From contig DAHUZD010000109.1 in assembly GCA_027306745.1 (NCBI GenBank), forward strand, positions 1 to 5,660: a DNA stretch of 5,660 nucleotides. The letters run 5' to 3'. This DNA is from Acidobacteriaceae bacterium. Its GTDB lineage: Bacteria > Acidobacteriota > Terriglobia > Terriglobales > Acidobacteriaceae. Position 1 is the stretch's first letter, and each line of letters starts with the position of its first letter. A program made the translations under genes and the position numbers. Shown one piece after another: positions 1 through 5,660 of this stretch. A model generated the notes under the pieces. That model was not told the origin of the DNA. It saw only the letters and a list, made by a program, of their open reading frames with translations, and did no database searches.

Positions 1-519
1 GAAGCGCACAAACTCCACGCCGGGGATCAGCGGCGCGAAGGGTTCGCGGTACTTGGCTTTGTGCGTGGTGGAGACTGCGCCCATGGTGCGGCCATGAAAG
101 CCGTTTTCAAAGGCCAGAATCTTGGTGCCGATGGTTTTGCCTTCAGCGCGCAGCACCCCTGCATGGGCGCGCGCAATCTTCATCGCGGCCTCTTGCGCTT
201 CCGTGCCGCTATTGCAGAAAAAGGCGCGATCCATGCCAGAGATTTCCGTCAGCCGCAGCGCCAACTCCGCCTGCCCCTCGTGGTAGAAGAGGTTGCAGGT
301 GTGCAGCAGCTTTTGGCTTTGTGCGGAGATGGTGGCCGTAATCGCCGGATGCGCATAGCCCAGCGCATTGACGCCAATGCCGCTCAGAAAATCCAGATAT
401 GCGGCTCCGCTTTCGTCATACAGATGCACGCCTTCGCCGCGCACGAAGAGCACGGGCGTGCGTTCATAGGTCTGCACCAGCAGCCGGGCCTCGGCTGCGC
501 GAATGTTATCCAGCTTCAT
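1..519 (-). CDS. argD: N-acetylornithine aminotransferase, ArgD (N-terminal 173 residues; runs off the left edge)
   Basis: A class-III, PLP-dependent aminotransferase that converts N-acetylglutamate 5-semialdehyde plus glutamate to N-acetylornithine in the cytoplasm, the fourth step of arginine synthesis. Visible signatures are the substrate-side segment FLSGIGVNALGYAHP (about residues 46-60), CNLFYHEGQ (75-83), the PLP-phosphate loop NSGTEA (103-108) and FENGFHGRT (137-145), where the aromatic residue stacks on PLP. The catalytic lysine lies in the missing C-terminal half, since family members are about 400 residues long. The ATG at 519 overlaps the argB stop (ATGA) and follows a GGAGGTGA ribosome-binding site. 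ArgD enzymes often also act as succinyldiaminopimelate aminotransferases in lysine synthesis. The last position in the argR-argC-argB order supports ArgD over other ornithine/GABA-type relatives. Confidence 0.95.
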   Translation of the reverse strand, partial: MKLDNIRAAEARLLVQTYERTPVLFVRGEGVHLYDESGAAYLDFLSGIGVNALGYAHPAITATISAQSQKLLHTCNLFYHEGQAELALRLTEISGMDRAFFCNSGTEAQEAAMKIARAHAGVLRAEGKTIGTKILAFENGFHGRTMGAVSTTHKAKYREPFAPLIPGVEFVRF

Positions 520-1298
520 GCGACCATCACCTCCGTGCCTTCAGTAATTTTTGTGGAGCAAAGATCGGGCAGAATTCTGGCCGACTCCGCAGGCAAAATG
601 CGCACACGCTGCACGCCATGCAGCAGCGCTTCGCGGCAGGCCCCTAACTTCGGCAACATGCCGCCGCTGATGACTGAGGCGCTGGCCAGTTCAGGAATCT
701 GCTTCAGGCTGAGCCAGCGCAGAATCTGCCCATCGGCTCCGCGCACGCCGGGCACATCGGTCAAAAAGACCAGCGCCTCTGCGCGGCAGGCCACGGCGCA
801 GGCCGCAGCCATTTCGTCGGCGTTGATGTTGTAGTACTCGCCGTCAAAGCCCAGGGCGATGCTGGAGAGCACGGGCACGCCGCCCATCTGCCAGACGGCA
901 TGCAGCCAGCGCGGATCGGACGCGGCGATTTCGCCGACGAATCCCAGGTCGGGCGCGGTGCGTTTTTTGCGTGCGCGAAAGACCATGCCATCGCCGCCGG
1001 AGAGGCCCACGGCCATCTGCCCGCGTGCGCTAATGGCGGCCACCAGTTGCTTGGTGATGCTGCCAGCCAGCACCATCAGCGCGGCATCGCGTGTTTCGGC
1101 ATCGGTGACGCGCAGACCAGAGATAAATTCGCTCTGCTTGCCCAACTGCTTCAGCGTGCGCGTCAGAGCTGCGCCGCCGCCGTGGACCACCGCAACCTGG
1201 TTGCCGTCCTTGGCCATTTCTGCAACGGCCTGCGCGCAGGCCAGCAGCGTGGCTGCATCTTCAATGGCGCGTCCGCCAATTTTGACCACGTATCTCAT
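516..1298 (-). CDS. argB: Acetylglutamate kinase, ArgB
   Basis: A 260-residue amino-acid kinase that phosphorylates N-acetyl-L-glutamate with ATP, the second and usually committed step of arginine synthesis. Family landmarks are KIGG (6-9, K6 contacting phosphate), HGGG (39-42), GLRVTD (61-66), GLSGGDG (98-104), YNINADE (156-162, D161 organising the catalytic lysine), DVPGV (181-185) and SGGMLPK (211-217, K217). The length matches the compact E. coli type (258 residues). The kinase fold begins at residue 3, so the extra N-terminal helix typical of arginine-inhibited enzymes is absent. The chosen ATG at 1298 overlaps the argC stop in ATGA and has GAGGG just upstream. The frame stays open to 1388, but that extension is only argC read out of frame. 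The protein is probably insensitive to arginine (inference), leaving control to ArgR. Confidence 0.96.
   Translation of the reverse strand: MRYVVKIGGRAIEDAATLLACAQAVAEMAKDGNQVAVVHGGGAALTRTLKQLGKQSEFISGLRVTDAETRDAALMVLAGSITKQLVAAISARGQMAVGLSGGDGMVFRARKKRTAPDLGFVGEIAASDPRWLHAVWQMGGVPVLSSIALGFDGEYYNINADEMAAACAVACRAEALVFLTDVPGVRGADGQILRWLSLKQIPELASASVISGGMLPKLGACREALLHGVQRVRILPAESARILPDLCSTKITEGTEVMVA
527..534 (-). promoter_or_regulatory. Strong Shine-Dalgarno site for argD inside the end of argB
   Basis: The minus strand reads GGAGGTGA, fully complementary to the usual 3' end of 16S rRNA, 7 nt before the argD ATG at 519. It sits within the last codons of argB. It fixes the argD start and suggests that argD can initiate efficiently on its own as well as by coupling to argB. 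Confidence 0.85.
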
Positions 1299-2359
1299 AG
1301 CAGTCCCTCGTGCTCTTGCCAGCCAAAGAGCAGGTTCATATTCTGCACCGCCTGGCCCGCAGCGCCTTTCAACAAATTGTCCAAACACGAGACAACGATC
1401 AGTCGTTGTCCATCCCGCGCCAAGGCAAAGCCAATGTCACAGAAGTTCGTATGCGCCACATGCTGAATCTGTGGCAGGCTTTCGCCATGCAGCCGCACCA
1501 TGGGCGAATCCGCATAGAAGCTGCGGAAGCACTCGGCAATCTCCGCTGCCTGTTTGGGCGCGCGCAATTGCACGTAGAGCGTGGCCAAAATGCCGCGCGG
1601 AATCGGCAGCAGGTGCGGCGCAAAAATAATTTGCTGCGGCTGCACGTTCAACTGCTCCAGCAACTCGCCCGTGTGCCGGTGGCCAAAGACGGAGTAGGCT
1701 GACAAGTTGTCCGCTGCATACATAAAGTGCGTCTTGGCCGAGGGGGCTTTGCCCGCGCCGGAGACGCCGGACTTGGCGTCGCAAACGATGCCGCGTTCCA
1801 GATCAGCCCAGCCTGCGCGCAAGAGCGGCGCCAGCCCCAGAATGACCGTCGTCGCATAACAGCCGGGGTTGGCAACAATCTGCGCATGGGGCAGCGCGCT
1901 GCGATGCAGTTCTGGCATTCCATAGACAGCCCGCTGCTGAATCGATGCGGCCAGCGCTGCGTCGGCGTCTTCAAATTTGTATACGGCGCGATTCTCCGCC
2001 TGCTGCAGGCGCCAAGCTCCGCTCAGGTCAATGACGCGCACGCCATGTGACAGCAGGCTGGGGACCCAGGCGCGGGACTGCTCATGCGGCGTGGCCAGAA
2101 ACACCACATTCACATTGCGCTCGCGCAGCGCAGCCCAGCGGAACGGCTCCACACGCAGGCTGCCCGTGCCGTTGTTGTCGGCCAACTGCGGATGCAGAGC
2201 CGCCAGCGCCACGGACTCACCTGCGTCTTCACGGCCAAAAAAGATGGGCGCGCGCCCTTGCAATTTTGGATGGCGCAGCAACAGCCGTGCCAGCTCCGCT
2301 CCTGCGTAGCCGCTGGCTCCAAAGACCGCCGTCTGCGGTGTGGGGTTGGTCGTCATCAT
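1295..2359 (-). CDS. argC: N-acetyl-gamma-glutamyl-phosphate reductase, ArgC
   Basis: A 354-residue NADPH-dependent reductase that converts N-acetylglutamyl 5-phosphate to the semialdehyde, the third step of arginine synthesis, directly after ArgB. The N-terminal Rossmann motif GASGYAG is at 14-20, the catalytic cysteine C167 is in ANPGCYAT (163-170), SGVSGAGK is at 197-204, the paired histidines HRH are at 227-229, HLLPIPRGI is at 249-257 and the family C-terminal segment DNLLKGAAGQAVQNMN is at 327-342. Length and motif order fit the type-1 (about 345-residue) ArgC. The first ATG (2359) overlaps the argR stop as ATGA. A second ATG follows immediately (2356), and either could be used. Upstream there is only a weak GGAA, so translation probably depends on coupling with argR. 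No active-site residue is missing. Confidence 0.97.
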   Translation of the reverse strand: MMTTNPTPQTAVFGASGYAGAELARLLLRHPKLQGRAPIFFGREDAGESVALAALHPQLADNNGTGSLRVEPFRWAALRERNVNVVFLATPHEQSRAWVPSLLSHGVRVIDLSGAWRLQQAENRAVYKFEDADAALAASIQQRAVYGMPELHRSALPHAQIVANPGCYATTVILGLAPLLRAGWADLERGIVCDAKSGVSGAGKAPSAKTHFMYAADNLSAYSVFGHRHTGELLEQLNVQPQQIIFAPHLLPIPRGILATLYVQLRAPKQAAEIAECFRSFYADSPMVRLHGESLPQIQHVAHTNFCDIGFALARDGQRLIVVSCLDNLLKGAAGQAVQNMNLLFGWQEHEGLL

Positions 2360-2820
2360 GCTTCCAGCAATTTCTCCAAGCGCAGCCGCAACTGGCCGGC
2401 CATTTTTTGATCCTCACAAATAATCAGCACTGTATCGTCGCCGGCGATGGTGCCCACCACCTCCGCCAACCGCTCACGATCCAGCGCGGCGGCCACCGGC
2501 TGCGCACTGCCTGTGGCCGTGCGCACAACAATCTGGTTCAGCGCCTGCCGCACGCCCAAGCCAAAGCTGGAAAACACCTCGTCCGCCGAGGGCAACTCCG
2601 CGTCCTCCACCGTGCCGTTGGGGAAGGCGTAGCCATTCGGGCCTTTGAACAGGCTCAACTCATGTATGTCGCGCGAGAGCGTCGCCTGCGTTACATCAAC
2701 GTTGCGGCGCAGCAGGTTGCGGCGTAGCTCATCCTGACTAAAGACCGGGGTCTCCGTCAAAATGGCGCGAATCGCATTGTGGCGATGGGCTTTCATGCTG
2801 GTTTGGCTGGCGCGGCTCAT
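2356..2820 (-). CDS. argR: Arginine repressor, ArgR/AhrC family
   Basis: A 154-residue transcription factor that in known members forms a hexamer, binds L-arginine and represses arginine-synthesis genes. The N-terminal winged helix-turn-helix covers about residues 10-75, with recognition helix TQATLSRDI (44-52) and wing GPNGYAF (60-66). The C-terminal oligomerisation and arginine-binding domain covers about 90-154, with TATGSAQPVAAALD (101-114) and GTIAGDDTVLII (123-134), where D128 and D129 correspond to the ligand-binding aspartates. The ATG at 2820 is preferred over M9 (2796), which lacks a ribosome-binding site. The site before 2820 (GTGAGAA) is also weak. It is the first gene of the operon, overlaps argC by 4 nt, and has two ARG-box-like sites over its promoter, so it very probably represses itself together with argCBD. 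Confidence 0.96.
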   Translation of the reverse strand: MSRASQTSMKAHRHNAIRAILTETPVFSQDELRRNLLRRNVDVTQATLSRDIHELSLFKGPNGYAFPNGTVEDAELPSADEVFSSFGLGVRQALNQIVVRTATGSAQPVAAALDRERLAEVVGTIAGDDTVLIICEDQKMAGQLRLRLEKLLEA

Positions 2821-2927
2821 TTCTCACAGTGGATCGGCAGGGAGCGGGAGTGCGGCCCGTCGATTGGGTATTTGCACAAAAATCAATGCACAGGACCGGC
2901 TTGCACCATGCCCTATGCATAAACATA
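2821..2927 (-). other. argR untranslated leader (predicted)
   Basis: If transcription starts about 7 nt after the predicted -10 hexamer, the operon mRNA begins near 2927 and carries a leader of roughly 107 nt. It contains three TGCAC words on the plus strand (2873, 2887, 2902). I see no riboswitch I recognise, no arginine-rich leader peptide and no attenuator-like hairpin followed by a T-run. Confidence 0.4.
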
Positions 2928-2931
2928 CATA
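2914..2931. promoter_or_regulatory. ARG box 1 (ArgR operator half of a tandem pair)
   Basis: The core TGCAT-AAAC-ATACA (2916-2929), flanked by TA on each side, fits the ARG-box shape TGnATwwwwATnCA with one mismatch in the central four bases. It starts 20 bp after the equivalent base of the neighbouring box when read on the minus strand, giving a 2-bp gap between the 18-bp boxes. It overlaps the predicted argR transcription start. Confidence 0.72.
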
Positions 2932-2933
2932 TA

Positions 2934-2951
2934 AATGTATAAATATACATC
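2934..2951. promoter_or_regulatory. ARG box 2 (ArgR operator half of a tandem pair)
   Basis: The core TGTAT-AAAT-ATACA (2936-2949) fits TGnATwwwwATnCA completely and extends to a 16-bp inverted repeat with 7-bp arms (2935-2950). It covers the -10 hexamer and part of the spacer of the predicted argR promoter. A 2- to 3-bp gap between paired boxes is the arrangement known from E. coli arginine operators, with 2 bp at E. coli argR itself. Confidence 0.78.
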
Positions 2952-2962
2952 CAGTTTGTCAA
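2934..2962 (-). promoter_or_regulatory. Sigma70-type promoter for argR-argC-argB-argD
   Basis: On the minus strand a perfect TTGACA -35 (2962-2957) is followed by a 17-bp spacer and TACATT (2939-2934), which matches four of six bases of TATAAT including the conserved first, second and last positions. The predicted start is near 2927. ARG box 2 covers the -10 region and ARG box 1 covers the start, so bound ArgR would exclude polymerase. Confidence 0.65.
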
Positions 2963-3070
2963 GTGGAAAACGTGGCTTTTTTTCTTCTCATGACTGGCAC
3001 CGACAGCGGCCTTCGACGTACTCTTGCTGAGACCCAGAAAATTCCCAAGAATGGTACGGACGCGCGGCCC

Positions 3071-4876
3071 ATGTTGAACCTGACAACCATCAATGATGTA
3101 TTCCTGCTGGTGGCGCATCGTGAAGATGCCACGGCCATGCGTTGGCGCGATCCGGCGGGTGTGTGGCAAAGCATCAGCGCGCGCCAGTTGTACCATCGCG
3201 TGCGCGCCCTGTCCCATGTCTTGCAAAGCTGGGGCATCGGCCGGGGAGACCGTGTTGCCATTCTGGCGGAAAATCGCTGGGAGTGGGCCGTGACGGATTT
3301 TGCCGTGCTCGCTCTGGGCGCTATCGACGTGCCGCTGTACCCCACGCTGACCGCCGGGCAGATCGCCGCGCAACTGGCCGATTGCGGAGCCAAGGCGATC
3401 GTCGTCTCCAGCGAGCAGCAGCTTGAAAAAGTTCTCTCCATCCGCACACGCACGGCTTTGGAGAAGATCGTCGTCATGGATGCCGGGCCGAAGCTGCCGC
3501 AGGCCATTCCGTTTGCGGATTTGATGCCGGGCGTCTCCACCTCTGCCACGGGGCCGCGCCTGGAGCGGGATGCAGAATTTGACCGCCGCGTGGCCAGCGT
3601 GCAGCCAGAGGATGCGGCCACCATCATCTACACATCGGGCACCACGGGTGAGTCCAAAGGCGTGTTGCTGACACATGGCAACATCGCCGCGAATCTGAAC
3701 CACTCCACCACGCTCTTTGGCTGGGGTGCGCAGGATTCCTGCATCTCGTTTCTGCCACTGTCGCACATCACGGCCCGGCATCTGGACTACGCCCTGTTTG
3801 GTTACGGCGCGACGCTGGCCTACTGCCCGCAATTTGAGCTGCTGCCCGCAGCCATGCGTGAGGTGAGCCCGACCATCTTTGTCGCTGTGCCGCGCGTCTA
3901 TGAAAAAATCCGCCAAGAGGTCTTGCGGCGCGCCGGAGAATCCGCCGTGCGCAATGCACTGTTGCATTGGGCACTCAGTCGCGGTGCCGCGCAGCGGGAG
4001 ACGGTTCTGCGTGGGCAGACCCCCGACAGTCTGGCGTGGAAGCTGGCTGACCGGCTGGCCTTTGCCAAAATTCGCGCCGGATTTGGCGGACGTGTACAGC
4101 ACTTTCTTTCTGGCGGTGCGCCGCTCAGCATGGACGTGGCCCACTGGTTTCTCGACGCGGGCATTCGCATCTTTGAGGGCTACGGCCTGACGGAAACTTC
4201 GCCCGTCATTGCGCTGAACAATCAACAGGCGTATCAGATCGGTTCGGTGGGCCGCGTGTTGCCCAATGTTGAGGTCAAGCTGGCCGCAGATGGAGAGTTG
4301 CTGGTGCGTGGGCCTTCCATCTTTACCGGCTACTGGCATAAGCCGCAGCAGACCACCGAGGCCTTTACCCCTGACGGCTGGTTCCAAACCGGCGACATTG
4401 CACGCATCGATGATGCAGGCTTCCTATTTATTACAGACCGCAAAAAGGAGCTGCTGAAGACCTCTGGCGGCAAGCTGATTGCGCCCCAGCCGATTGAAGG
4501 CAAGCTGAAAGCGAGCGTCTTCGTGGGCCAGGCCTGCGTTGTTGGGGATCGCCACAAGTTTGCCGCTGTGTTGATCTCGCCGAACTTCACCGCGCTGGAG
4601 GCTTGGGCCAGGGCCAAGGGCATCGTCACACAGAACCGCGCCGCTTTGGTTGCTGACCCGCACGTGCTGGCCGAGTACCAAAAGATTGTGAATGAGGTGA
4701 ACGCCACTCTGGCCCGCTTTGAGACGCTCAAGCGCTTCCACTTGGTCGCCGAGGAGTGGACGCTCGAAGGCGGAGAATTGACGCCCAGCATGAAGCTCAA
4801 GCGCCGCGTGGTGCTGGAACGTTACGCGCAGGCCATCGCCAATCTCTACGCGGATGAGGACTCCGCCCACGGCTGA
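3071..4876 (+). CDS. Long-chain fatty-acid--CoA ligase (AMP-forming, FadD/FAA1-type)
   Basis: A 601-residue cytoplasmic or membrane-associated adenylate-forming enzyme that activates fatty acids with ATP and CoA. Motifs in order are the P-loop YTSGTTGESKGV (187-198), LPLSH (228-232), VPRVYEKIRQEV (273-284), SGGAPLS (347-353), EGYGLTETSP (369-378), GWFQTGDIARID (436-447, D442 binding ribose), the hinge DRKKELLKTSGGK (456-468) and C-terminal TPSMKLKRR (571-579) with probable catalytic K575. The size fits the large FadD15-like bacterial branch rather than the roughly 500-550-residue short/medium-chain enzymes. There is no transmembrane segment. I start at 3071 because MLNLTTIND is a typical beginning for this branch. 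An in-frame ATG at 2990 would add 27 residues, and neither has a clear ribosome-binding site. The frame is open further upstream (to 2762), but that overlaps the argR promoter and gene. Chain-length specificity cannot be read from the sequence. Confidence 0.93.
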   Translation: MLNLTTINDVFLLVAHREDATAMRWRDPAGVWQSISARQLYHRVRALSHVLQSWGIGRGDRVAILAENRWEWAVTDFAVLALGAIDVPLYPTLTAGQIAAQLADCGAKAIVVSSEQQLEKVLSIRTRTALEKIVVMDAGPKLPQAIPFADLMPGVSTSATGPRLERDAEFDRRVASVQPEDAATIIYTSGTTGESKGVLLTHGNIAANLNHSTTLFGWGAQDSCISFLPLSHITARHLDYALFGYGATLAYCPQFELLPAAMREVSPTIFVAVPRVYEKIRQEVLRRAGESAVRNALLHWALSRGAAQRETVLRGQTPDSLAWKLADRLAFAKIRAGFGGRVQHFLSGGAPLSMDVAHWFLDAGIRIFEGYGLTETSPVIALNNQQAYQIGSVGRVLPNVEVKLAADGELLVRGPSIFTGYWHKPQQTTEAFTPDGWFQTGDIARIDDAGFLFITDRKKELLKTSGGKLIAPQPIEGKLKASVFVGQACVVGDRHKFAAVLISPNFTALEAWARAKGIVTQNRAALVADPHVLAEYQKIVNEVNATLARFETLKRFHLVAEEWTLEGGELTPSMKLKRRVVLERYAQAIANLYADEDSAHG

Positions 4877-4977
4877 GCATCTTCGGTCTGTGTGACCTCA
4901 AACACGCCCATCAGTCGTCCATCGCACACCAGTCATGCGCTGGCTTCGGTATATGATGATCTTTGGAGTTCCACTGT

Positions 4978-5382
4978 ATGAAACGGTTTTTCAAACATCT
5001 GACGATCGTGATTCCCGTGGTGTGCCTGTTGCTGGCGGGCGCGGTTTGCCCGGCTTCGTCACATGGGCAAAAGGTGCATGTGCGCGGCTATCTGATCGAC
5101 AACTCCTGTTGGAATGAGCGCGACGGAAAAGATGTGCACTCACTGCTGCGCGAGCACACCAAGGAGTGCCTGCAGATGCCGGATTGCGCGAAGAGTGGCT
5201 ACGCCATCGTGACCGATGCCGGTTCTGTGTATCCGCTGGATGCAGAGAGCAACGCCAAGGTGACGGATTGGATTGCCGCAACGCAACGCGATGATGATTG
5301 GCAGGTGGATGCCAAGGGCATTTGGCTGGATGGCAAGCTGGCCATCAAAAAGATCGAGTTGCAACGCGCGCCCAAACACTGA
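4978..5382 (+). CDS. Small exported protein of unknown function with three mature cysteines
   Basis: A 134-residue protein. The start ATG at 4978 follows GGAG (4965-4968) at 9 nt. An in-frame TTG at 4963 is upstream but less likely. Residues 1-30 form a classical Sec signal peptide: KRFFKH, a hydrophobic core TIVIPVVCLLLAGAVC, then PASSHG with possible cleavage after S28 or G30. GAVC is a poor lipobox, so a lipoprotein is unlikely. The mature part of about 105 residues has the pattern G-x-L-x-D-x-x-C44, HTKEC (60-64), C70 and SGYAIVTD (73-80), and ends in short beta-like segments (GIWLDGKLAIKKIEL, 114-128). This resembles, from memory, small periplasmic proteins common in Acidobacteriota with a G-x-I-x-D-x-x-C start and later cysteines before a glycine. 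Their function is unknown to me. The cysteines could form a disulfide or, with H60, bind a metal or cofactor (inference). Confidence 0.85.
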   Translation: MKRFFKHLTIVIPVVCLLLAGAVCPASSHGQKVHVRGYLIDNSCWNERDGKDVHSLLREHTKECLQMPDCAKSGYAIVTDAGSVYPLDAESNAKVTDWIAATQRDDDWQVDAKGIWLDGKLAIKKIELQRAPKH

Positions 5383-5493
5383 GCGCGTGCATGCTCAACA
5401 GGACTGGCGCTCGCTGGGCAGGCAATTGCGGACAGCGGCGTGGTGAGTTGTAACAGAATTACCCAACGAAAATATCCCTAAGGAGAATGCAAG

Positions 5494-5660
5494 ATGCGGA
5501 TTGGTGTGCTGACTGGTGGAGGCGATTGCCCCGGATTGAACGCGGTGATTCGTGCCGCGGTGCGGAAGGGAATCTTCCACTATGGTGATGAGTTTGTCGG
5601 CTTTATCGAAGGCTGGCGTGGTGTGGTCGAAGACAAGACCATGCCGCTGACGATTGACAC
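5494..5660 (+). CDS. pfkA: 6-phosphofructokinase (N-terminal 55 residues; runs off the right edge)
   Basis: The start of a phosphofructokinase that phosphorylates fructose 6-phosphate to fructose 1,6-bisphosphate in glycolysis. The first residues MRIGVLTGGGDCPGLNAVIR (1-20) contain the nucleotide/pyrophosphate-binding loop, with GGGDCPGLN at 8-16, followed by AAVRKG and FVGFIEGWRGVVE (34-46). This wording is typical of the group that includes actinobacterial ATP- and PPi-dependent enzymes (Amycolatopsis/Streptomyces type) rather than the E. coli GGDAPGMN type. The residue that decides the phosphoryl donor (Gly or Asp near position 104) lies outside the window, so ATP versus PPi cannot be settled. 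A strong AGGAG (5481-5485) 8 nt before the ATG fixes the start. No link with the preceding gene is evident beyond shared strand. Confidence 0.93.
   Translation, partial: MRIGVLTGGGDCPGLNAVIRAAVRKGIFHYGDEFVGFIEGWRGVVEDKTMPLTID

Noticed and set aside
61..834. A 257-codon plus-strand open frame opposite argD and argB
   Set aside because: It spans the junction of two well-supported genes on the other strand and has no recognisable domain.
1299..1388. A 30-residue N-terminal extension of ArgB
   Set aside because: It lies wholly inside the argC coding region in another frame, is unlike known ArgB N-termini, and the ATGA overlap with a ribosome-binding site supports 1298.
2762..2989. Upstream extension of the acyl-CoA ligase frame
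   Set aside because: It would run through the start of argR, its promoter and the ARG boxes. The encoded residues do not resemble the family.
2738..4387. A 549-codon open frame on the minus strand opposite the acyl-CoA ligase
   Set aside because: It is antisense to a gene with complete catalytic motifs, its translation is low-complexity and motif-free, and it overlaps argR. Long antisense frames are expected in GC-rich genes.
4952..4957. TATGAT as a -10 element for the small exported protein gene
   Set aside because: No -35 match sits 16-18 bp upstream, and the implied start near 4964 would leave the ribosome-binding site at the very 5' end of the mRNA.
4877..4977. A terminator after the acyl-CoA ligase
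   Set aside because: I found no stable inverted repeat followed by a T-run. Read-through into the next gene cannot be excluded.
5019..5052. Lipoprotein signal (LLLAGAVC) in the small exported protein
   Set aside because: The residue before the cysteine is valine, which is not normal for a lipobox, and another good signal-peptidase I site follows.
5383..5493. Promoter or terminator before pfkA
   Set aside because: TTGCGG (5426-5431) has no good -10 at proper spacing (TAACAG is 19 bp away with 3 of 6 matches), and no hairpin with a T-run is visible. Only the ribosome-binding site is clear.

Overview
The window looks like a stretch of chromosome from a GC-rich bacterium, most likely an Acidobacteriota member (Acidobacterium/Terriglobus/Granulicella-like). 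This rests on my recollection of protein style and gene neighbourhood, not on a search, so the taxonomic call is moderate. All genes are dense, intact and similar in codon use. I see no mobile element, CRISPR array, rRNA or tRNA.

Left half, minus strand (2820 down to 1): an arginine-biosynthesis operon in the order argR-argC-argB-argD, with argD running off the left edge. ArgR is the arginine-sensing repressor. ArgB phosphorylates N-acetylglutamate, ArgC reduces the acyl phosphate to the semialdehyde, and ArgD transaminates it to N-acetylornithine. All three gene junctions are 4-nt ATGA stop/start overlaps, which points to one mRNA and translational coupling.

Centre (2821-3070): the intergenic region between the operon and a divergent plus-strand gene. 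It contains an AT-rich island with two tandem, palindromic ARG-box-like sites (2914-2931 and 2934-2951) separated by 2 bp. They lie over a good minus-strand promoter (TTGACA, 17 bp, TACATT). This is the clearest regulatory signal in the window and implies that ArgR represses its own operon when arginine is abundant.

Right half, plus strand: a complete FadD-type long-chain acyl-CoA ligase (3071-4876), a small exported protein of unknown function with three cysteines in the mature part (4978-5382), and the first 55 codons of a 6-phosphofructokinase with the TGGGDCPGLN signature (from 5494). The two gaps between these genes (101 and 111 bp) hold ribosome-binding sites but no convincing terminator or promoter.

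No new multi-gene system is visible. The items most worth following up are the autoregulatory ARG-box pair, its position in front of a divergent lipid gene, and the small cysteine-containing secreted protein.
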